Shown: positions 57,297 to 64,000 of the stretch, in pieces
How positions within the stretch are numbered: the first letter of the stretch is position 1
How the letters are laid out: the number at the start of each line of letters is the position of its first letter
Origin: Elmis aenea
Taxonomy: Eukaryota; Arthropoda; Insecta; Coleoptera; Elmidae
Reading direction: 5' to 3'
DNA length: 64,000 bases
NCBI GenBank assembly: GCA_947652605.1
Contig: OX393577.1
Coordinates: 29,453,466-29,517,465 of the forward strand
Notes under the pieces: generated by a model
The model's database searches: none
Told to the model about the DNA's origin: nothing
What the model saw: only the letters and a program-made list of their open reading frames with translations
Made by a program: the position numbers and the translations under genes

Positions 57297-57370
57297 CAGT
57301 GGCGGATTATCGCACAGGCGCAAGAAGCGCGCGCTTGGTGCCTCGATTGTCAGGGACTCCGAAAGTTGTC
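57297..57370 (+). mobile_element. hAT-like transposon end
   Basis: CAGTGGCGGATTATCGCAC followed by GGCGCAAGAAGCGCGCGC is a common hAT-type terminus style. No partner end was located, and the 68-codon frame across it is accidental. Confidence 0.45.
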
Positions 57371-57629
57371 AGCGTAAAAAAAAAAATACACTTTGCGAAT
57401 CACACAAACAATTTGCCATTCGTCAAACGACAAACGGGTAGCCAAAGGTTTTATTACTTAATAACCGACCAATAAAATCGCCCTTGATTGATAAATTATA
57501 TTCAAAATTGTTTGTGCGTTTACGTTCCTACTATTTAGTTAAATAAACGCATTCGATCTTTTCTCACAAAATGCAAACTGTGCGAACGAACAAGAAAGTT
57601 CCCAAGTGCTTGAGTTTATCGTGGTTGGT
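57371..57629. other. No supported gene
   Basis: Nothing recognised. Confidence 0.3.
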
Positions 57630-58090
57630 GTGATCGCGAACATTTTCGAAATCCAAATATACACGAGGTCCCCTGAACTCGTTTTGACTATTTACCCAAA
57701 GACGCTCGTACATGTGTATGTGCCAGATGTTAGAAATGTACATTTTTGACATTAGTTATCAATAGAGCCTTAAAAGTATATTACAAAGTTTAGTTGATTT
57801 TTCCAATAATAACTAGTACACAGGGTTTTTAAGGTATAATAGCAGGTTAATCCCAAATTACAAGAAAATGGTAATAGATAAAAAATATTCTGTTTGTGTA
57901 GGATTGTAGTCTATGTTGGGGTCTATAAAAAACCCTAATAACTTTTCTTGTACATTTTTAATTTACAAAATTATTTAAAAAATTCAAAACTTTAAAAATG
58001 TTTCCCGAAAACGGCTCCCTCCAACCATGTTTTTCAAATTTCAGTATATAATAGAGTTAATTTGTTTTAGTAAAATGCCAGTTTTCTCAA
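57630..58090. repeat. Dispersed repeat R1, copy B (uninterrupted)
   Basis: Colinear with 31518-31991 plus 32709-32745. At about 58070-58085 it reads GCCAGTTTTCTCAACTCTCG with no insert, where copy A carries the piggyBac-like MITE. It therefore records the empty site. Confidence 0.8.
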
Positions 58091-58199
58091 CTCTCGAATT
58101 AAAATAAGTTGTAACAACAAATAAAGAGTACCAGCAAATTATTGCAATAAATGCAGTACAATTTGTTGTGAGGGAGAAATGTTTTAACTTGCCGAATTT

Positions 58200-59275
58200 A
58201 TCATGGATGTAAGAAATAAATTCGATGAATTGAGAACGATGCCAATTTCTTAACAAACGAAATTGCAAGGTGGCTAGGTTTAAAAAAAGAAAATTGTAAT
58301 GTGAAGAAACAGCTTATTATGAGAAACATGTGACTGTAAAACAGAAATTTCGTCTTAAATGTTCATAATATTATTTGTGACCTTCTCATTTCTGAAATAT
58401 CTAGGAGAGCCGCCAGTTGCACTGAAGTACTAAAGAATTTTCAGTTATTTTTTTATTTTAAAATGATTGATTTTGAATTTAATGAATGTATTATTGACAG
58501 AATAACTAAAAATATCATAAACATGACGTTTAACATTTTAAAGATGAAATTCTTCATTTTATTGCATTCATAAAAGAAGAAAATATCATCAATTCTGTTG
58601 AAATTTACAAGTTATTAATTGGGGGTTTACAATCTACATTACCAAATGTGGAAACAATTCTTGTAATATTTTTAACAATACACATTTGCAACGCGAGTAG
58701 TGAACATTCGTTTTCGGTTTTAAAACGTGTTAAACATTACTTACGAAATTCGTCAGTTGCATTTAAGTATTGTCAATGATGTTCATAGAAAACGATGTAG
58801 CTCAGTCCAGGGTATGAAACCGGTTTTTTTAACCGGTTAAAAGAACCGGTTAATCGTTACTTTTTGTCAGTAAAAGTTATTTTTAACCGAAACCGTTATT
58901 TTTAATGGCAAAAAACGGCTACGTTTAACCTAAATAATTAAAAACCGTTTTTTAACATCTTTTTTTAAATAAAAATTACTTTAAAAAATTACAAAATCTG
59001 CATTAAATGCGATTAGTCTACCAAAAGTCATTACTGAACGCTTGATTATACATATATTATAAAATTATAAATAGACAATACTTTCCATATTTGCATTCCT
59101 AATCTAAATAATATTAAAAACCGGTTTTTAAAATCGGTTTATAAAATAAAGTTCTCGATTTCGATTAACCGTTAACCAACATTTTTTCGGTTTCGAGCCC
59201 TGGTTCAGTCATTAGATTATGAATATATTGTTGATAAATTCAGTAAACTTAAACCGAGAAGAGTTCCAATTTAGT
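58200..59275 (+). pseudogene. hAT transposase C-terminal pseudogene, split by MITE
   Basis: The frame-shifted plus strand follows the C-terminal third of hAT transposases. About 58405-58600: SCTEVLKNFQLF, then DFEFNECIIDRIT. About 58600-58760: VEIYKLLIGGLQSTLPNVE, ILVIFLTIHICNASSEHSFS, LKRVKHYLRNS. The SSEHSFSxLKRxK block is the dimerisation-domain signature (family: S.ER.FS.LK.IK). The gene breaks off at 58807 at a MITE and resumes at 59211 with LDYEYIVDKFSKLKPRRVP and a stop near 59273. Hence the MITE entered the 3' part of the gene. The N-terminal zinc finger and the first catalytic region are absent. It was probably already decaying, given several stops. Confidence 0.8.
58808..59202. mobile_element. 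hAT-type MITE inserted in hAT gene
   Basis: The ends are CAGGGTATGAAACCGG and CGGTTTCGAGCCCTG. The TSD is GCTCAGTC/GTTCAGTC (58800-58807 and 59203-59210, 7 of 8). Subterminal AACCGGTT repeats are abundant on both sides. Non-coding. Confidence 0.88.
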
Positions 59276-60741
59276 TTTTTATATTTACAAATCTAATGTT
59301 TGGTCATAATTGTTCTAATGTTCTAACAGTGTATATTAATTTTTAATAAATATTAGTTGAACAAACATATGGATAGGTATAATTAAGAATTAGTCAGTTT
59401 TTTTAAACGAAAGTATCATCAACATATCTGAGCCAACATCATGGTTTATATTGATAATGTGAAAAAGCTTTTTTTCCGAAATGTTCCATTAAATTATTTG
59501 CAGCTACATGATTTCACGGTCAACCCATTGCTGCTCCACTAATTTGCGCACAAAATTTGATGTTATTTACAAAATATGTTAAGACAATGCTCAGCAAATT
59601 TTGAGATCTTCTGACTTGTAATCATTTAATAAAATATTTTTTATAATTTCAACAGTTTTATTGCCAAACAGTTTTATACATATCTACAGATTTTAAATAA
59701 TGATTTGATTGTTTTACGGAACTATTTAAAAATATATTGATATTTCGATGCATTTAAATGACGCTTTGTTTTTAATTATAACAAAGCAAATCAAACTTAC
59801 AGCTACAGTTTGAATAAAATATCGATATAAATAAATATAAATAAGCAGAAACTTGAATTACACCGTTGTTTCGTCATGGAGATGCATTATCGAAACAACG
59901 CTAATAAGAGATTATTTAATAATAATACTTTTACTTCCAGATATGCACTAAGTTTACCTTTCATTTTTAACTAATATAATCCAGTGTTTTAATTAATCAT
60001 AAACATTACATGATATAATGTTTGTTTTAAAATAAAATATTAACTAGCAGGCGTTATATGCAACAAAGCGAGTTCCAAAGTAAACGAACAAATGAATAAA
60101 GAGCTCCCAACAAACAATGGGCGTATGTAAATGTAACATAAATGCACAACCAGTAGTGCTGAGAAATATGTCTTTTGTGTCGTGACATCGGGTTGTGCAA
60201 TTTTCAGAATTCTTTATGAAAACTAAATAAAGCGCATGAACATTTCAATTGGGAAATGTTTACACTTGTCCATATCAACACACTGTAAATCGAAAGCCAG
60301 TTTGCAAACTACTTAGTCAAATCAGTTGAATACTTTTTTTTGCAACGAATTTAAATGCTTAAGGCCTAATTGCATCACTCTACCTTAACAACTAAGGCCT
60401 AACACTTAACGAAACTACCTTATACATGTGGCAACAAAGCAAAACTATACTATGCATCTCACATCATTTACAAGTTTTCATATTTACTAGTTCAAATAAG
60501 TAAAATAGAATGCTCTTATTAGTAAAGCGTACGACCTGTACCTACGTGAATGTTTACAATTGGTCTGTAATTAAGTACATATATAAGCCCTTTTTTGACC
60601 CATGAAATTCGCTTTTACAACCAGCTATTTATTTTGCTTTATGTTCGAATCGCCCAAGTCTCATAATCTCGTAATACTGTACTTACATTAACATTATTCT
60701 CCAAAGTTTGCCTTCGTTCGACTGCAGCATTTTTTCTTGTA
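59276..60741. other. AT-rich, no gene
   Basis: About 59860-59895 has GTTGTTTCG and CGAAACAAC in inverse orientation around GATGCATTATC, possibly a short Penelope-type motif. Otherwise nothing was recognised. Confidence 0.35.
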
Positions 60742-60790
60742 CAGTAGAAGTCGGTTTTAACGCGGATTTGCAAAGGGTATAATAGTATTG
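60742..60790 (+). mobile_element. pogo/Tigger-like transposon end
   Basis: CAGTAGAAGTCGGTTTTAACGC directly after TA resembles pogo-type left ends. No right end was found. Confidence 0.35.
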
Positions 60791-60909
60791 TTGAAAATTA
60801 TTATATTTTATGATAAACAAGTTTTTTTTTAAATTTCCTTTGTGGCCAGGCGCCACTTACAGCGAAACAGACACTAAACGAGCATGGCGTGCGTCTAAAT
60901 CAAACTATA

Positions 60910-61632
60910 AAGGGTGTTCCAGATGACACTTCCAGCACGGGGTATAGGTATAGCAAGTAATATCTAATTAAAAAGAGAAAAAAAAAACATTTAACTATTC
61001 TATAGCCACCTTTCCGATCCAAAACAAAAAATTAAATTAGGGGTAATATCTCGAAAATAGTAAGTGATTTAAAACATCCAAAATAACATTTTAATCTTCA
61101 GGCTTTCGCGGCTATCGTCCATGTTACAATCTTCGTTCCCGGGTTTGGAACCGCGTCTTCTTGATTTGTGTGACGTTTCGACCATTCTATGTTGGTCGTT
61201 TGATAAAGACCAACATAGAATGGTCGAAACGTCACACAAATCAAGAAGACGCGGTTCCAAACCCGGGAACGAAGATTGTAACATCCAAAATAACAGTTAT
61301 GTTCTACATTAAAAAGTATATCAAGAAAGTACTAATAAAATTTACTTCATATCTCGACAGTCGAATTCGCTATAATATAAAATGTGGTGTTAAGTATTGA
61401 AACGTCAATAAAAAACCTCAATAACATTTGATTCTATTTTTTTTTAAATTCTATAAACCTAGTAACAGCAAATTTTCAAAAATGATGAAATTTCATTTTT
61501 CGTCTATAGTGACAAAATGGAACACGAAATAAAAAATCTTATTACACAGGCGTACTTTTCTCCCAAAAATAGCTCAAGAGACCCATATCAGATTTTCGTA
61601 AACCGTAAAACATTCAGATTTGGTCCACCCTG
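60910..61632. mobile_element. TA-flanked element hosting a Penelope-like insert
   Basis: The right end is TTTGGTCCACCCTG before TA. The left end is probably AAGGGTGTTCCAGATG. The right 200 bases match about 26065-26293. The element is split by the Penelope-like insertion at 61089-61279. Short frames on both strands lack domains. Confidence 0.55.
61089..61279. mobile_element. Penelope-like palindromic insert with 16-bp TSD
   Basis: AACATCCAAAATAACA flanks the insert perfectly (61073-61088 and 61280-61295). Inside, two arms of about 75 bp are essentially perfect inverse copies around GTTTGATAAA (about 61201). Each arm carries GACCAACATAGAATGGTC followed by GAAACGTC. This is the stem II and GAAAC part of the hammerhead layout of Penelope-like element ends, with a degenerate TTGATAA in place of CTGATGA. 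The matching frames on both strands are translations of the palindrome. Confidence 0.78.
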
Positions 61633-61634
61633 TA

Positions 61635-63129
61635 CAACACGTCACATAATCGTATCACCAGTAACGACTACGAGCAACCATTTAAAATTTGTGCGGGTCA
61701 ACAGAAGCTATAATTGCTCATCCTATATCCATGTAGAAACCACATGTTCTCTTTGTATGGAGGCTATGGTAGTATAATAACATCGGTCTCTTATCAAACA
61801 AAAACGTTTTATTTGTAGCTATTCAACCGACTTTCAGACTTAATTACTGATATTCGATGTACATGACATTAAATCAAATATCAACCGCCAGCAAGTCTCG
61901 AAAATATGTACGGATCAACAAAACCTATAATTGCTATTACCACATAATGTTGAAATTGCTTGTTTTCTCAACGTTACGTTTACTTATATTGTATATTCAA
62001 CGAACGAATTTCACCTAAATGTAGACGGGAGATTCTAGATCGGTAGGTTTGTTAGAAAAATGAACCAAACTCGGCAGACAATTTTAGGGAAGATATGGTG
62101 CTGGCGCCTCCACCTACTTGTCAATATTTTATAGCTCCAACGATATTCCGTATATTCAACTCTGAGGCACTTTTTGATATACGATACATTTGAAGATTTT
62201 TAGAAACGTTTGACTGCATGCAATCTTAAAAACAAATGCTAAAGAAATATTACAAATTGAAACAGAGATCGATTGGCGAAGACTGTTTAATTTACGAAAA
62301 TGGAACAGTTTTCTTTAAAGAAAATATGAAATTTATACGCCTTTAAACAAAAAATACACAAATTTATATATTTTTTTTTTTCGTATTATAGCTGTAAAAC
62401 GTGTTTTGAACAGTAAAACAGCAAAAAGAATTTATCAAGTTCAGGGTTTTCGTAACCTGTTGATACGATTTAGGTAATGCAGTTACAAAAATGTAACACG
62501 TTACGTTCAGAATTTTTGATGCCTTGCAATACAAGATCGACCTTATTTATAATAAATATGTAAATTCTCCATACATAAGAATCTACATAAGACTGTTCCA
62601 TTTTATTAAGCTGAGACTGTTGCATACAAATACTTTTTTTGTCAGGTTAACAAAAGTACAGTACTTTATCAAAAAATGAGAGTTTTTCATAATTTAGGAT
62701 ACCTCAATATTTGAAAATTCTTATTTGTACTATAAACAATTTTCAAATTTTAATATATTTTAATAATCTATATCAAATATTGCAAATTTTTTAAACATTG
62801 TAAACTTTTGCCTAATTTAAAACTACCTTAGTAAACCCAAACATGAAATAATTGAAATATTTTCTGTGAAGCAATTTTGTGAGTTATAAAATGTGTTAGT
62901 ACTTATTAAAATATAAAGCAAACTTACAATTTACGAACGTACTTTTGTGAATATAACCTGTATTTTTATGTTAATAAATAAAAATGCAAGTTTTATTTAA
63001 AACAACAATTAAAACCCATTTCTTTTTTATCAAACCAAATGTAACGATTTTGAATAGATTAAATTAAATGTAATAAAATAACCATCAATATAACCTTGTC
63101 TTAAATCTTTGGATTTTATTAGTTATATT
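61635..63129. other. AT-rich, nothing supported
   Basis: No domains or paired repeat ends. Confidence 0.3.
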
Positions 63130-64000
63130 GTACACGGTGACAAGAGTTACAGAGTCGGTTAAAGTACCAGAATGGGGCAGAATTTCAAAAAGAATTTATT
63201 GCTATTTTGAAATTTGTCCTACACCTAAATTTTTTTAAATATTAAAAAAAAAAAAAAACGTTATTTACAATGGTAAAATTAAAATGTGAAATGATTCCTG
63301 TAGATCAGTGTTATCAAGATGTAGTCTGCGAACGCCCTAGAGGTCTCCGAATCTTTCTGATGGGTTCCCGAGCCTTTCCTAATGTTCAAACATCATCCAA
63401 ATGCAACAATACAACAAAAAATAAAGTTTTAATTTTAAGGGGAGTCTTAAAGTAAACAGTTTGAGAATCAGTGCTGTAGAGGTTATATCCTTAGGAGAAC
63501 ATTATTATCTACAAAGTGTAGATTTCAAATTTGTATTGCCCCTAGAGAGAGGGCTACACCTTCAAGACATGTTATAATTTAAATTTTATAGTAATAGTAA
63601 GTGAAAAATCATAAACTATTAGAAAATGTAAAAAATACTTTAACTTATTCAAGTTTTAATTTTTTTTTGGTGTTCAATTAAGTACGGCTAGCTTATTTAC
63701 GTGACCTTTTGTTTTTTTTTTTTAATTGCCACTTATATTAAACCTAAAAAATACAATAATATTGTTATAACTTGCTTATATTTAAAGTTAAACCCATCAA
63801 CTCATACTTCCAAAAAACGAGGAAAAAAATCTCCTGGTAATGAACCCATGGCCAACTATCGTTGCCGTTTAAAAAAAGTCAAGTTAGGCTTACATCTCAA
63901 AAATCGAATGTGTCATGACTTTAAAGACATTCTTTCTCTAACTCTACGTAAAAATATCTACAGGAATAATTTCACATTTTAATTTTAACATAGGTGGCTA
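63130..64000. mobile_element. Partial, rearranged relative of the 25.4-kb element
   Basis: 63130-63260 matches about 25430-25560 in the same orientation (ACAAGAGTTACA, GGGCAGAATTT). About 63541-63960 matches about 25625-26030 in inverse orientation (GGGCTACACCTT, GTGTCATGACTTT, CCAACTATCGTTGCCGTT). Same-strand left piece plus inverted inner piece implies a foldback copy cut by the window edge. The frame at 63270-63455 has no recognised domain. Confidence 0.6.

Noticed and set aside
54313..60790. One long pogo/Tigger element joining the two lone ends
   Set aside because: Both ends are left-type in the same orientation and differ in sequence, so they cannot be the two ends of one element.
61069..61400. 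Frames on both strands sharing the same first 27 residues
   Set aside because: The identity arises because the DNA is a perfect palindrome; the frames are not a conserved protein.

Overview
This window looks like repeat-rich, AT-rich arthropod DNA, most likely from an insect. The basis is the mix of decayed elements: DUF4817 helix-turn-helix elements, mariner, hAT, piggyBac-type, Helitron, Crypton, Penelope-like and APE-type LINE sequences, plus many TA-flanked families whose ends read CAGGGTG...CACCCTG. I found no complete host gene, rRNA, tRNA, CRISPR array or bacterial-type operon. Apart from one plausible 62-nt internal exon (49162-49223, + strand), everything I can name is mobile or repetitive DNA. 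Bases were read by eye, so boundaries without a target-site duplication (TSD) are approximate to a few tens of bases.

Layout. 0-10 kb: a hAT-type MITE (1727-2018), a DUF4817-encoding foldback element (2292-3616), a hAT derivative that keeps the transposase zinc finger (3791-4516), another hAT MITE built of GGAGTC repeats (6425-6728), and an internally deleted LINE (7192-9169) lying between two apparently identical 384-bp direct repeats. 10-19 kb: mostly featureless AT-rich DNA with two minisatellites, a Penelope-like inverted repeat (12972-13085) and two small foldbacks. 19-31 kb: large foldback elements at 19325, 23195, 25384 and 29572, and a LINE reverse-transcriptase pseudogene on the minus strand (27655-28795). 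31-36 kb: a dispersed repeat split by a piggyBac-like MITE (31996-32704), a 24-bp minisatellite, a dead mariner (33865-34725), a small Helitron (35131-35488) and a hAT 3' end.

37.8-43.0 kb is one superpalindrome. Mirrored satellite arrays with a 147-bp unit lie outside. Three CAGGGTG-type element ends are stacked concentrically inside. The centre carries a DUF4817 fragment. One arm holds a later Crypton-like insertion whose empty site survives in the other arm. 43-52 kb: a 52-bp LINE stub with its TSD, hAT elements, two copies of a MITE-bearing unit (one between 222-bp direct repeats), the candidate host exon and a second dead mariner. 54.6-57.0 kb: a second concentric composite related to the centre of the 38-kb palindrome. 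57-64 kb: a second copy of the 31.5-kb repeat that lacks the piggyBac insertion, a hAT transposase pseudogene split by another hAT MITE, and a Penelope-like palindrome with a 16-bp TSD.

No set of intact genes works together here. The main interest is structural: repeated growth of long palindromes from DUF4817/CAGGGTG elements, unusually long direct repeats around two insertions, an indel-free 147-bp satellite with an open frame, and three natural filled/empty-site comparisons that order the insertions in time.
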